Shown here one piece after another: positions 42,909-52,064 of a stretch of 64,000 bases of DNA. Each line of letters starts with the position of its first letter. The first letter of the stretch is position 1. The notes beneath the pieces are model-generated. The model ran no database searches. It was not told the DNA's origin and saw nothing but the letters and a program-made list of their open reading frames with translations. A program made the translations under genes and the position numbers. Source of the stretch: an uncultured Eubacteriales bacterium (GTDB taxonomy: Bacteria; Bacillota; Clostridia; Oscillospirales; Acutalibacteraceae); NCBI GenBank assembly GCA_934457095.1, contig CAKSHJ010000008.1:11009-75008 (forward strand), read 5' to 3'.

Positions 42909-43989
42909 TCTGTAGCACCTCGTCTCTCAATTGTCCGTGCGTATAATCCGACAGCTCCTTGTGTGTATAGCCGCTGAGCGTACTGTGCTTGTTATATAGT
43001 AAGTCAACCGCTATCACCATATTGGCCGGAACCACGCGATTAAGCAGCGCAGATTCAATTTGACTGATGCGCACAACAATATTTTCCTGCTCCGCCCAAT
43101 GCGCGCTAAGCTCCGAAAAATATCGGTCAATTGCCTGCTCGGCGTAGGTTTTCAGCGCATCCCAACTCCAACCGGATTCATATGTGATTTGGGTTGTAAC
43201 TTGAATCGGCGTTTCTTCTACCCCCTGCACCGTCACCACATGTCCGATTGGCGCGATACCAAGCCCCTCTCCTTGATTTTGCACCGGGTCTACTGCGGTT
43301 TGTACTTGCGTTACCAAAGTTGACGACGGTTTTTTATTTTCACTGTCCGTCAGTACAATTTTGACCGTACCGCCGCCGTTCCAAACCGGGTAAATTTTTA
43401 TTGCGCCCACACCGGGCATCGCTTCAATTTTTTCGCGATAGTCACGCCGGTTTCCACCAAACGCCTGACTGTTCAGACTGTCGAAATACCGTTACCGAAA
43501 AGCTTCCGTGTCCTCCTCGTCCTCACCGGGAATTAAAATTTCCGTAATTCGTGCATCGGTCAAACCCGCTATATATTCTATCGGTATCAGTTTTCCCATA
43601 TAACTATTGGGCTTAACCCCCGCCAACTCACACTCCAGCTTACATACCCCCGGACTGATACGCTCTATTACAATATAATTGAGTTCTTCCAAAGAAAAGC
43701 GCGAGCCTATCTCCACATCAAGGTTAAATTCGCCCTTTACAATCGCTTTGGTTGCCGCATACGGTTTTAATCCTCGCTCAGCTGCTCTCCGCATTAAATA
43801 TTCGCGGGTGGCCGTGTCTGCGTACGCCTCGCTTATCATAATATCCATATTAATATATGCGTTCTGCAGTTCGTTTGCCGCCGGCGCAAGCGCGTCATAA
43901 ATAATAGAACCCTCTCGCTTGTCCAGTGTATTTGGTATGCGGTCTAACATACGCTTTAGTATCAATTCAAAAGTCATTGCCTCATACAT
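42901..43989 (-). pseudogene. Baseplate J-like protein (XkdT type) interrupted by an ochre stop
   Basis: The first part (43989-43495, 165 codons) is the N-terminal half: ELILKRMLDRIPNTLDKREG, SIIYDALAPAANELQNAYI, YADTATREYLMRRAAERG. It ends EDTEAFR-TAA at 43494-43492. The same frame continues RYFDSLNSQAFGGNRRDYRE and IEAMPGVGAIKIYPVWNGGG to 42901. An AAA to TAA change restores the family sequence. Restart inside the second part would give only the C-terminal half. Confidence 0.9.
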
Positions 43990-44795
43990 TAAAACGCCAC
44001 CTCCTTACTCACAGATATCACACCATGCAATGTTTCCGCATCAAAGGTCACAGTCAGAATACCCTTGCCCTGCGTAATATTAAAATTGCTGACGCTCTCA
44101 ATGCGGTCGTCTTGCAACAACGCCTCTTGAATGCGCCGAGGCAACTCGGCGGTCACAAACGGAGCGGGCTTGCCAAAAAGGCTCTGCAATTCGCTTCCAT
44201 ACGCCCAGCTGTAAATAACCCATGCAAAGCGCTCTGTATTTAGAATAAGATAGATTGCCTGTTCCACGGCCTCCCGGCCGTCACAATATCCCATTATGGT
44301 TTGCTCCGCCGCATTCAGTTTGTAAGTTCTACCCGGTTGTATTGCTGCCTCCCAATCGGCGGTCAATTGCTCTCCGGTATTCGCGATCTCTCCGCAATTC
44401 AAGCGGAAATCTGCAGCAATCATACGCACAAGCTGTCCTGCGGTCTTATTGGTATAAATATACGAATCCTTATTTTTCAAATATCGAAGCTGGTCGTATG
44501 CCGTAATGTCATAAGCGCCCTCTTTGCCTCGTTTTTGCGTAAAAATAAATCCGTAAAAAAGGTTCACGCCATCTACCGTTAAGCGTACAGCGTTACCCTC
44601 TGCAAATTTCACCTTATCATCGGCGCGCATGCTGAATTGCAGCTGCCCCGGTGAACCTTTCCACTCTGTTGTCCAGCTGATATTGTTCAACACAACCGGC
44701 TCATACACCGTGTTTCCGTTTTGAATATACAATTTTACCTGTACATCTCCGGCATTTTGTTTTTGCACCTTGCTGTAATTGACCGTAGCGCTCAA
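43989..44795 (-). CDS. Fusion of XkdQ-like tail hub N-terminus with XkdS-like (DUF2634) baseplate protein
   Basis: The 268-residue frame has two unrelated parts. Residues 1 to about 143 match XkdQ-type hub proteins (VKLYIQNGNTVYEPVVLNNI, SWTTEWKGSPGQLQFSM, LFYGFIFTQKRGK). From about 150 (RTYKLNAAEQTIMGYCDGRE, AIYLILNTERFAWVIYSWAY, ITQGKGILTVTF) it is a DUF2634/XkdS protein. The rest of XkdQ and the XkdR-like gene normally between them are absent, so an in-frame deletion joined the two. Overlaps the baseplate J start. Confidence 0.8.
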   Translation of the reverse strand: MSATVNYSKVQKQNAGDVQVKLYIQNGNTVYEPVVLNNISWTTEWKGSPGQLQFSMRADDKVKFAEGNAVRLTVDGVNLFYGFIFTQKRGKEGAYDITAYDQLRYLKNKDSYIYTNKTAGQLVRMIAADFRLNCGEIANTGEQLTADWEAAIQPGRTYKLNAAEQTIMGYCDGREAVEQAIYLILNTERFAWVIYSWAYGSELQSLFGKPAPFVTAELPRRIQEALLQDDRIESVSNFNITQGKGILTVTFDAETLHGVISVSKEVAF

Positions 44796-44807
44796 ATAAC
44801 CACCCCT

Positions 44808-45488
44808 TTACGGTATATTTAATACTGTGCCGGGAAAAATCCAATGCCCGGTACTGGAGCTTCCAAGCCCCCTGCTCCGTGCCGTTGCTTCAATCGTGTT
44901 TGCATTGAGATTGTAAATTTCCCGCCAGCGCGTACCATTGCCCAAACAACGCCGGGCAATATCCCACAGCGTATCACCGGAAACCACCGTATAATTGCGG
45001 TAAGAGGGTTCTCCGGCTCTTGCTGCGGACACGGCAGCTTTTTTGTTTTCCAGTATTTCTATGACCTTTAATGCATAGTCGCGGTATTGTTTGAGCGTAA
45101 CAGACACCGTAATATCAAAGCCGTTTTTCACATTCTCCTGCACATCGTACTTTTCCAGCGACACTTTGATATTGGTATCATGCAGCGGTACACCGCTCGG
45201 CAGCACCCGCGACACAATAAATTGGAACGGTTTCCGGCTTGTCATTCGTTTTTCAAGTTCCTGCAAATAATACTGCGCCCGCCGAAACCCGTTCGGGTAA
45301 TATGCAAACGGATATTGTATTTGCGGCAGCAATACTTCAAAGCTGAGTTCTGTTAAACCGGGGGTTTTTAGTATGTTAATCTCCCCGTCGTTAATCAAGG
45401 TCAGCGTTTCATTATTACCGGCGATTTTCATACTGATTTTTTCCGGCGGCACAGGTAATTCCATATCGCCCAAATAGATATGATACAT
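44808..45488 (-). CDS. LysM-containing tail protein (XkdP-like)
   Basis: The 226-residue protein begins YHIYLGDMELPVPPEKISMK and has the XkdP-type core (GLTELSFEVLLPQIQYPF). It ends with a LysM domain (YTVVSGDTLWDIARRCLGNG, WREIYNLNANTI) that reads IFPGTVLNIP at the C-terminus. In siphoviruses it sits between the tape measure and hub, probably helping penetrate or bind the wall. Its start overlaps the tape measure stop. Confidence 0.88.
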   Translation of the reverse strand: MYHIYLGDMELPVPPEKISMKIAGNNETLTLINDGEINILKTPGLTELSFEVLLPQIQYPFAYYPNGFRRAQYYLQELEKRMTSRKPFQFIVSRVLPSGVPLHDTNIKVSLEKYDVQENVKNGFDITVSVTLKQYRDYALKVIEILENKKAAVSAARAGEPSYRNYTVVSGDTLWDIARRCLGNGTRWREIYNLNANTIEATARSRGLGSSSTGHWIFPGTVLNIP

Positions 45489-47048
45489 CAGTGTACCCCC
45501 TCTGCCGTAGAAACCATAACCTCATGCAGCCTTGTTTCCAAATGGTCTACGATTCCGTCTATATCCATTTCGGAGTTAATGCTATTGTGGTTTGTCATAT
45601 CAATTTTAATTTCCGCCGTAGTAAAGCGGTTAATGACCTCCTGCTCGGCTAAATCACGCAAATACCGTAAATCCTCCTGTGTGATATCCAAACTGTCCTT
45701 AATATCTTTTGTGTTGTCGGCAGTGTCGCATAAGTATTTCTGAACTGCGTCCTCGTTGCCGTATGTTTCAGTTCTCGCCACTTCATCTTGCGCGGCCTTG
45801 ATTTCCGCCTCTCTCGCCCAGTATTCGCTTTCTGCCATAGCCTTCCAAGCCTCAATCTCATTCCAGCGATTTTCAGACGCACGGGCTAATTCATTTTCAT
45901 AATCTGAGTATTTGGCTTCCCTCACGGCTTTTTCATGGTCATTTTCAAGCTGTGCGGTCGTTCCAAAAGTCACATGCTCAAGAAACTCTATGCTTACTCC
46001 GGGAATGTAATTTAGAGCAGCAATAAATTTGTTAATAATATCAATAGCGCCGTTGCACATATTCTCGATAATTTTTAAGGTTCCGGCCTTCATATCACCG
46101 CAAATATTTTGTATCTGCATACCAACCCACATTGTGTTTTTAACAAGATTATCCCAGCAGTCCAAAATCCAATAAACGCCGGTCATAACCCCGATTTTCA
46201 CGCTGTTCCATGAGTGGAGCAACCATTGACATAAAATAAGCCATGCAACTTTGAGGCTGCCGCATTGCGGAAAGCTGTCCGGCTTTCGCCAGCTCTCTAA
46301 TCTTCCCAATAGGCTCGCCCATATAATCAGCAATAGATTGAATAATTGTAGGCGCTTGATCAAATACAGAATTTAACTCCTCACCGCGCAGCACGCCGGA
46401 ACCCATAGCCTGCGTTAATTGCAGCAAAGCTGCTGCTTGCCCCTCGGGCGTTGTACCGGCAATCGTAAACTGCTTGTTTATTAACTCCGCAAACTGTATC
46501 AGTTCATCGTTGCTGTTAAACGCATCTTTCGCCATAATACCCATTTTAGAAACGGCATTGGCGGTTTCCAAATAGGAAGCTCTTGAAGCCTGCGCGGAAG
46601 CCATAATTTTGTTTTGCAACTCCGCCGTGGTCTGCAAGCCGTCATTCATTAAGTCCAATCGCGCCTTAGTGGTCGTCATAGTATCCGCTAAATTTATAAT
46701 GCCTTTTGCCGTTTTCAAACCTGCATATGCTGACACTATGCGAGTAACTTTTTTTGCGAGATTATCTGCGGCATTGCCGCCACTATTTAGGCTTTGATTA
46801 TATTTGTTCTGTGCGTTCCTTGCGCGCCTTGTGTTGCGGTCCGCATTCCCGATTTCCGCCGCGGCATTGCTGATATATGCTTTTGCGTTTTGCAAAGCTT
46901 TCGTGTCTATGCCTATTTTTACATTTTTTCCGGCCGCTTTCTGCATATTTTCAAATTGTGTGACGATAACGCTCATTGCATGCTGCATATTTTTCAGCGG
47001 CCTTGTTACTGCGTCATGTAGCCGGATAGATGATTGTATCGTAGCCAT
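45488..47048 (-). pseudogene. Tail tape measure protein with large internal deletion and frameshift
   Basis: From ATG 47048 (GAGGGGG upstream) the N-terminal part reads ATIQSSIRLHDAVTRPLKNM ... SGVLRGEELNSVFDQAPTII and YMGEPIGKIRELAKAGQLSA, the TP901-1-like tape measure start. Near 46265 the sense moves to another frame: GVYWILDCWDNLVKNTMWVG, NMCNGAIDIINKFIAALNYI to the stop at 45488. Together only about 520 residues remain, whereas tail lengths of such phages need far longer proteins. The middle is deleted and the two halves are out of frame. Confidence 0.88.
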
Positions 47049-47119
47049 ATACTGCCCCCTCTCTGTAAAACGGCATAAAAAAAGCACTGTACACTTGTAC
47101 AATGCTTTTTTGCATTTGG

Positions 47120-47326
47120 TTATGCGGTTTTAATGTACAGCAGACGGAATGTTTCTCTGCCCTTTGGCGTGCTTACACGAATAATCTCTCCGTGCTCTGT
47201 TACCATATTTAAACACACATGCAAATTTTTCTGTAAATCAACTGCGTTTATATCAGATGCGTTTACCCCATACATTCCTCTGTCTGTGGCTTGTTTTGGG
47301 CTATTTCCCCCTGTATGCTTTTTCAA
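47120..47326 (-). CDS. Phd/YefM-like small protein (possible orphan antitoxin)
   Basis: The frame gives 68 residues from TTG 47326, or 51 from ATG 47275 behind AGAGG, which I prefer. VNASDINAVDLQKNLHVCLN followed by HGEIIRVSTPKGRETFRLLY resembles the Phd/YefM fold start (hydrophobic strand, D-L-x-x-N helix, then a basic hairpin). No toxin gene is next to it. It sits between the lipoprotein moron and the tape measure gene. Confidence 0.4.
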   Translation of the reverse strand: MKKHTGGNSPKQATDRGMYGVNASDINAVDLQKNLHVCLNMVTEHGEIIRVSTPKGRETFRLLYIKTA

Positions 47327-48269
47327 GTTTTATTTCATGTTTTGTATGCAAACCCCGGTTGATATAGTCTGAAACAAACCATTTCGATCGATTATCGCTT
47401 TGGCTCAATGGCGCAACCCCAATTCTAATTGAATAGTAATCGTACAAACCACCATAGTAATCCTTGGAGCTGCTACGGATAGTTTCATCTTGCATGCGCG
47501 CCCACATGTTAAACTGACGAATCATTGTATCCGCGTAATCCAACGCCACTTCTGGCTTAGTTGCATCGCTTAAAATAGCCATAAATACAATTTCCCTCTT
47601 ATCATCATCAACATTGATATAAACATCTTTTACATAGGAATATCCCACTAACAGCGAATTTTCTTTCGTTTCAGAGATGCACCGATTCCAGTCAACGAAA
47701 AAAAAACTTTTTGAACCAATAGTTGTAGAATCTACACCGCTTGACGTTGCCGGAGTAGCGGTTGCGCTGCTTGTTGCTGATGAAACACTTACATTCTCTT
47801 CTGTTTTACGCTCCACCATATAGGTTAACACCACCGTGTCGTTATCTTCGTCTGTTTTCAGCGTAATTGTACAAGTTTCCCCGCTCGATAGTTTTGCAGA
47901 CCAAGTGTTGCCTCTATATTCGGTCATTTTTCCGCTACCATACATTTTTGACAGCGAACTAAACGCAACATCATAGTATCTGCTCTGCTGTTTTTGGTAC
48001 AAAACTTGGTCAATCTGTCCGGAATCGTTAAAACTATACTGCACATCATCAAAAATCAACATACCAATTGCGTTTTTGTATTTTCTTTTAAATTTATAAT
48101 CATCCTCTCGTGTCGTCCATTTTAGCGTGTCACTATGGGGCAAGAACTCCCCAAGTATAATATCACCATTAGACAACACCATCGCTGTCTGCTCGCCGGT
48201 ATCACCGCACCCCACAAACACAATGCTGCACATCAATGTTGCCACCAATAACGCAATAATCTTTTTCAT
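47301..48269 (-). CDS. Lipoprotein inserted in the tail gene cluster (moron)
   Basis: I start at ATG 48269, giving 322 residues with a lipoprotein signal (KKIIALLVATLMCSIVFVGC, lipidated Cys about 21); the longer frame has no sense. The rest has no fold I recognise: GDIILGEFLPHSDTLKWTTR, then a Ser/Thr/Ala-rich linker (about 175-195), then a C-terminal domain rich in Asp and aromatic residues. It has its own promoter and interrupts the chaperone-tape measure order. Phage lipoproteins of this kind can block superinfection, but that is inference. Confidence 0.75.
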   Translation of the reverse strand: MKKIIALLVATLMCSIVFVGCGDTGEQTAMVLSNGDIILGEFLPHSDTLKWTTREDDYKFKRKYKNAIGMLIFDDVQYSFNDSGQIDQVLYQKQQSRYYDVAFSSLSKMYGSGKMTEYRGNTWSAKLSSGETCTITLKTDEDNDTVVLTYMVERKTEENVSVSSATSSATATPATSSGVDSTTIGSKSFFFVDWNRCISETKENSLLVGYSYVKDVYINVDDDKREIVFMAILSDATKPEVALDYADTMIRQFNMWARMQDETIRSSSKDYYGGLYDYYSIRIGVAPLSQSDNRSKWFVSDYINRGLHTKHEIKLEKAYRGK

Positions 48270-48302
48270 TTTTTCTTCCCCAATCATACGTAATATAGCA
48301 AT

Positions 48303-48331
48303 ATTATAGCATAATTTGGAAAAAAAGACAA
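48303..48331 (-). promoter_or_regulatory. Independent promoter of the lipoprotein moron
   Basis: On the minus strand TTGTCT (48331-48326) and TATAAT (48308-48303) are 17 bases apart, 34 bases before the ATG. This allows expression in the lysogen. Confidence 0.75.
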
Positions 48332-48352
48332 GAAAAAAGTAATATCTACATT

Positions 48353-48900
48353 TTAATCCCCTCCTAACAGTACCGACAAAGGCACTTCGCTTTCTTTTTT
48401 CGGCGTATACCCGTTCCATTCACAGTGTTTTTCAAAAACCGCGAACAATTTCCGCAGAGTCATGTCAAAAAATTCACACTCCGAGTAACCAAGCAGTACT
48501 CTCGCCCGGTAATACCACAAATCAATGTCAACGGTTACTCGGTCGCTGTGTTTTTTTCGCTGTCACCCTCCGCGCCGTCCGGTAATGCAGCGTATATAGC
48601 ACGACTCACCTTTTCAGTGATTTCCGGAATATCTTTCAGTGAGAAGCTGTCGCCAACATCTTCTGCGGTATAACATTCCCATTTTTCGGCAGCAGTCTTG
48701 TTGTGTCGTCTAACTGCGCTGTTAATGAGCATTGTCAGCACTTCCAGTGCGGTTTTTACATCACTCAAATTGTTCAGCGTATGTTCCATGTCGCCATATA
48801 CGCCCTGTAACTCTGCAATCACGGCCATTGTGAATTTTAATTCAAATTCCTTTCCGTCAAATGAGAGCAGTACCGGTTCTTCAATTACATTACATTTCAT
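48353..48900 (-). CDS. Tail assembly chaperone, gpG and gpG-T by programmed -1 frameshift
   Basis: The zero frame (48900-48535, 121 residues) is the G protein: CNVIEEPVLLSFDGKEFELK, FTMAVIAELQGVYGDMEHTL. Near its end the heptamer A AAA AAC (48556-48550) is in the correct phase for -1 slippage. After slippage the frame reads RVTVDIDLWYYRARVLLGYS and ECEFFDMTLRKLFAVFEKHC to the stop at 48353, a T-type tail with the usual D-x-W-Y and F-F-D-M-T motifs. The G-T product organises tape measure and tube assembly. Confidence 0.85.
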
Positions 48901-48915
48901 TGCTATCCCCCACTT

Positions 48916-49509
48916 TTATTTCTCCACGGCTTTCTTTGCCTGCGCTGATTGCGCCTCAGCTACTTTGCCCTTGATGAATGCAATCGCCTCTGCTTCCGTG
49001 GCAAATCGGTCTGTTTTTTTCCAATCTCCGGTGCCGTCGCAAGTACCCTTGCCGGTAATACTCGGCGTGCCCCATGTAATGCTTTCCCCTTTTGTGGTGC
49101 ATTTTTCAGACGGCAATGTGAATTTTACTTTCGGCAGCCATACCGCGAAATAAGTCGTCACATTTTTTACCATTTCACCTTTTACAAAGCCGAACCCCAC
49201 ATAATTAGAAACATCATTAATGTTAGCGGCAATATGCTCGCCGTCTCCGGTCACCTTTTGTCCGAATAGTATTTCATAAGCTTTCACCGGCATGGTCGTT
49301 GTGTTCAGTGTCACATCAATGTCTTTAAACTCCTTTACATACTCGCACAGCGCATTATCTCCATAAAGAGAACCCTCGTTAAAATTCGGAGAAACGTCAA
49401 TTTCAATCATTTCTCCCAGCTTCAGCAATTCGCCATAAGTGGCCTCCGCGCCCTCCGGCTCTGCTTTAATCGTTGCTGCATATGGGTGTGTAACTTTATA
49501 TTGTGCCAT
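48916..49509 (-). CDS. Major tail tube protein, phi13 family
   Basis: The 197-residue protein has the phi13 major tail protein layout: YPHPYAATIK-like start (YKVTHPYAATIKAEPEGAEA), IDVSPNFNEGSLYGDNALCE, VGFGFVKGEMVKNVTTYFAV, KVKFTLPSEKCTTKGESITW. It forms the tail tube. The usual Ig-like extension is absent; the C-terminus is a short helical tail. Confidence 0.93.
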   Translation of the reverse strand: MAQYKVTHPYAATIKAEPEGAEATYGELLKLGEMIEIDVSPNFNEGSLYGDNALCEYVKEFKDIDVTLNTTTMPVKAYEILFGQKVTGDGEHIAANINDVSNYVGFGFVKGEMVKNVTTYFAVWLPKVKFTLPSEKCTTKGESITWGTPSITGKGTCDGTGDWKKTDRFATEAEAIAFIKGKVAEAQSAQAKKAVEK

Positions 49510-49511
49510 AC

Positions 49512-49862
49512 TTAATCATCCTCCTGTTGTGTTTCGTTTTCCCCGGCAATTACCACATCTATAACGGTGTGATATAAGCCGATATCTTCTTCGTATAATT
49601 CCGTTGTTGAAATAACGGTAAAGTTTGCGTTTCTCAATTGTTTTCGTATTTTTTTAGCAGTTGATTTTGGGTTATCGGGCGTAAAATAATGAATTTGCGA
49701 ATATACCGTGTCCATGATTGCTTCGTTATCGCCCCAAAGAGACGGACGGTTATCGCTATCGTTAAACGTAATATATTCCTTTGCATTCCCCGTATAACGC
49801 AGCCATTGTACCGGAAAACCAATCCCTTTTAACGCATCTACTATCAATGGGTTTACGTTCAT
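49512..49862 (-). CDS. Tail completion/minor tail protein (gp11-like)
   Basis: The 116-residue product lies between the HK97 gp10-like gene and the major tail gene, the place of the tail terminator. It reads GFPVQWLRYTGNAKEYITFN, then DTVYSQIHYFTPDNPKSTAK, a pattern of this family in Clostridia phages. It overlaps the gp10-like gene by 4 bases. Confidence 0.75.
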   Translation of the reverse strand: MNVNPLIVDALKGIGFPVQWLRYTGNAKEYITFNDSDNRPSLWGDNEAIMDTVYSQIHYFTPDNPKSTAKKIRKQLRNANFTVISTTELYEEDIGLYHTVIDVVIAGENETQQEDD

Positions 49863-50308
49863 TGTTCCATCTCCCTGTTAAAAGTATTCTGCATGGCGTT
49901 AAGACACGCTGTTTCCACATCATTAACCGCCGATTGCAAGAATGGGGTGGGAGACTGTTTTGAAGTTCCAAATTCCAAAGCAAGCATTTTCTGATAGTTG
50001 CGGTAATTTTCCACTGAATACCCACCGCTTTTTCTTGCTCTTTTATATACCCTACCTTTAGCGACCCCTGTTGCGGTAACATATCCGTAATACCCGCCGT
50101 TGCGTAACCGACTTGCCTTCTTCGCTTCTATCGATTTAATAAGCTCGCCGGTCTCCCGGTGGCGTTCCAAACGCTTTTTAATGGATTTCTCAAGGTGCGG
50201 CGTGGCACTGTCAATCATCTTCGGGGCGAGGTCGTCAAAGTTGGCTGCTCGTTTTAATAGCTGCTCAAAATCATCATCCCATGTAATTTCAAGTTTTGCC
50301 ATTGCCAT
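49859..50308 (-). CDS. HK97 gp10-like head-tail protein
   Basis: The 149-residue protein has the gp10 core: LLKRAANFDDLAPKMIDSAT, HLEKSIKKRLERHRETGELI, MLALEFGTSKQSPTPFLQSA (the E-F-G-T motif and P-F-L-x-x-A end). It is needed for connecting head and tail. Overlaps both neighbours. Confidence 0.88.
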   Translation of the reverse strand: MAMAKLEITWDDDFEQLLKRAANFDDLAPKMIDSATPHLEKSIKKRLERHRETGELIKSIEAKKASRLRNGGYYGYVTATGVAKGRVYKRARKSGGYSVENYRNYQKMLALEFGTSKQSPTPFLQSAVNDVETACLNAMQNTFNREMEQ

Positions 50309-50636
50309 CCCCCCTCAATTCCGCTTTTATCTTCACCAGATACCCGGCGTACTGCACCCGGTCAATAAAGGTAATGTCATACGGTACGCCGCAAAAAATA
50401 ACGCGATAGTCCTTTGTGTTAAGCGTTCCTATTTTCCCACAGTCGCGTACCTCAAAAATTACGGTTTGTTCGGCATTTGCCGTCATGGCTGCATAAAATT
50501 CAGCCCCGCTCAAATTGCTCACACGCGTCCAACAAGCGTAATAATCCTCCCATACTTCCCCTGCAAAGCCGTCCGTATCCGTACCGGTATCTCGCTTTTG
50601 TATGCAAATTTTTTGATTAAATTTCGCCGGATTCAT
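50289..50636 (-). CDS. Head closure protein (SPP1 gp16-like)
   Basis: I start at ATG 50636, giving 115 residues; the longer frame upstream lies inside the connector gene. NPAKFNQKICIQKRDTGTDT, WEDYYACWTRVSNLSGAEFY, then KIGTLNTKDYRVIFCGVPYD show the family. The start overlaps the preceding gene by 20 bases. Confidence 0.85.
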   Translation of the reverse strand: MNPAKFNQKICIQKRDTGTDTDGFAGEVWEDYYACWTRVSNLSGAEFYAAMTANAEQTVIFEVRDCGKIGTLNTKDYRVIFCGVPYDITFIDRVQYAGYLVKIKAELRGDGNGKT

Positions 50637-50901
50637 CCTCACCCTCCAATTGTAGCTGCAAAACCATACTGCGCAGAGAATACTGCACCTTTTCATTTGC
50701 TTGCGCCACGGTATACAAGCGGTTTTCATATAGCGTTGTAACAATGTTAAGCAATAACAGCCGCATTCGCGCAGAACCCTCATCGTACTTACCAACAGCG
50801 CCCCTTATGTACTCCTGCGCAGCTTGCAAAATCAGCGTAATCAGCGCGTCATCATCATCAAAATCAACCTTTAAAAAATTTTTAACCTCTGCCAGAGTCA
50901 T
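50617..50901 (-). CDS. Head-tail connector protein (gp6-like)
   Basis: The 94-residue protein is helical: LAEVKNFLKVDFDDDDALIT, LILQAAQEYIRGAVGKYDEG, LLLLNIVTTLYENR, matching gp6-like adaptors. It lies 2 bases after the major capsid gene, in normal order. Confidence 0.9.
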   Translation of the reverse strand: MTLAEVKNFLKVDFDDDDALITLILQAAQEYIRGAVGKYDEGSARMRLLLLNIVTTLYENRLYTVAQANEKVQYSLRSMVLQLQLEGEDESGEI

Positions 50902-50903
50902 AA

Positions 50904-52040
50904 TTATTTACCCGCCGCTGACAATGCCAGCTCGCCGTAAATATAGCATTTATCCGAGCTGTCGCACTGTATAACATCAACAAACTCAATGAGACGGGCA
51001 ACCGTTGTATTTTTATAAAATCCGGCTTCTTTAGAGGTATCGAAAGCAATCTGCCCATTCAAATCCACCACTTTTACGGCTTCCGCAAGATTGCCGTAAA
51101 TAATAGGCGCTTTTTTTGCCGCACTGGGTAACAAAGCATTAGAATATACTTCTACCGCATATCCCATAAATAATTTCTGTGTAGGGTTTGTCGGGTTCGG
51201 CTGCAAAATCGGACGGCCTGTTGTGTCAAGGGATTTATCCAGCAAATCAAAACCATCTTGGTTGGTTACAATCACCGTACCGTGCAAAGCCGCCGGGTCA
51301 AGGTCAACATTCACAGAACTTTTCAAATCCTGCCAGCCGGTCAATGCCTTTGCAGTCTTATTGGCTTTCAACACCTCTAAAATCATTTTATTTTCGGTCA
51401 CAACCGCCTTTTTGCCAAATACCTCTGCAATGTAAGCAATCAAAGCATTATCGGTCAATTTTAAAAGTGTGTTGGAAAGCTGAATGAAAGCCGCCTTTTC
51501 TTTTAGGGCGAATTTCACATTCTTAAAGCGAATATCATCTGCATCCGTACCGTCTGTACCATCTGCAAAATCGACTAACTCAGTTACACTTTCAAAATCT
51601 TCAACCGGGAAAGAGCCGGTCAACGCAGAGGTCGGCATATAACCCACCACATCGCGCAAACTTCTGAAATCTCTGATTTTTTTATGGATAATAGTGCTGA
51701 TGTCCTGCGGTAAAATAAACGCCTCGCCGTGTTCGCCGTCAGTATGCGTAGTGGAGGGCAGCAGCAAAGCGTTTTCCGCTTCGGTCAAATGCGTGCCCGT
51801 CATTTTTTTAATCATCGCACGGATAACATTTGCACTTTCCGCTTTTTTCTCCGGAGCAATTTTGCGCACTTCCTCTTTAATCGCCTTATCCAGCGCATCT
51901 TGCAGTTCGATAACCTGTTTCAAATTTTTAATTTCGGTCATTTTGGCAGATGCCTCATCTGCCTTTTTCTCGTCAATCAGCGTTTGTGCTTCTGTTTTTA
52001 AAGTTTCAAGCTGATTTTTCAATTCCTCGATTTTTGTCAT
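50904..52040 (-). CDS. Major capsid protein, HK97 family
   Basis: The 378-residue protein has an N-terminal coiled coil (residues 1-75, the delta scaffold domain) and then the HK97 fold: PQDISTIIHKKIRDFRSLRD, SALTGSFPVEDFESVTELVD, AAFIQLSNTLLKLTDNALIA, and LIEFVDVIQCDSSDKCYIYG near the end. The ClpP-like protease encoded upstream should remove the scaffold part. It is not closely similar to the amber-interrupted capsid gene at 3.6-4.5 kb. Confidence 0.95.
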   Translation of the reverse strand: MTKIEELKNQLETLKTEAQTLIDEKKADEASAKMTEIKNLKQVIELQDALDKAIKEEVRKIAPEKKAESANVIRAMIKKMTGTHLTEAENALLLPSTTHTDGEHGEAFILPQDISTIIHKKIRDFRSLRDVVGYMPTSALTGSFPVEDFESVTELVDFADGTDGTDADDIRFKNVKFALKEKAAFIQLSNTLLKLTDNALIAYIAEVFGKKAVVTENKMILEVLKANKTAKALTGWQDLKSSVNVDLDPAALHGTVIVTNQDGFDLLDKSLDTTGRPILQPNPTNPTQKLFMGYAVEVYSNALLPSAAKKAPIIYGNLAEAVKVVDLNGQIAFDTSKEAGFYKNTTVARLIEFVDVIQCDSSDKCYIYGELALSAAGK

Positions 52041-52064
52041 GTTATACCTACTTTCTGTAAAAAA

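Noticed and set aside
4460..43494. Alternative genetic code because of in-frame TAG and TAA in phage genes
   Set aside because: The two stops differ, core genes use normal stops, and other prophage genes show frameshifts and deletions, so ordinary decay explains them.
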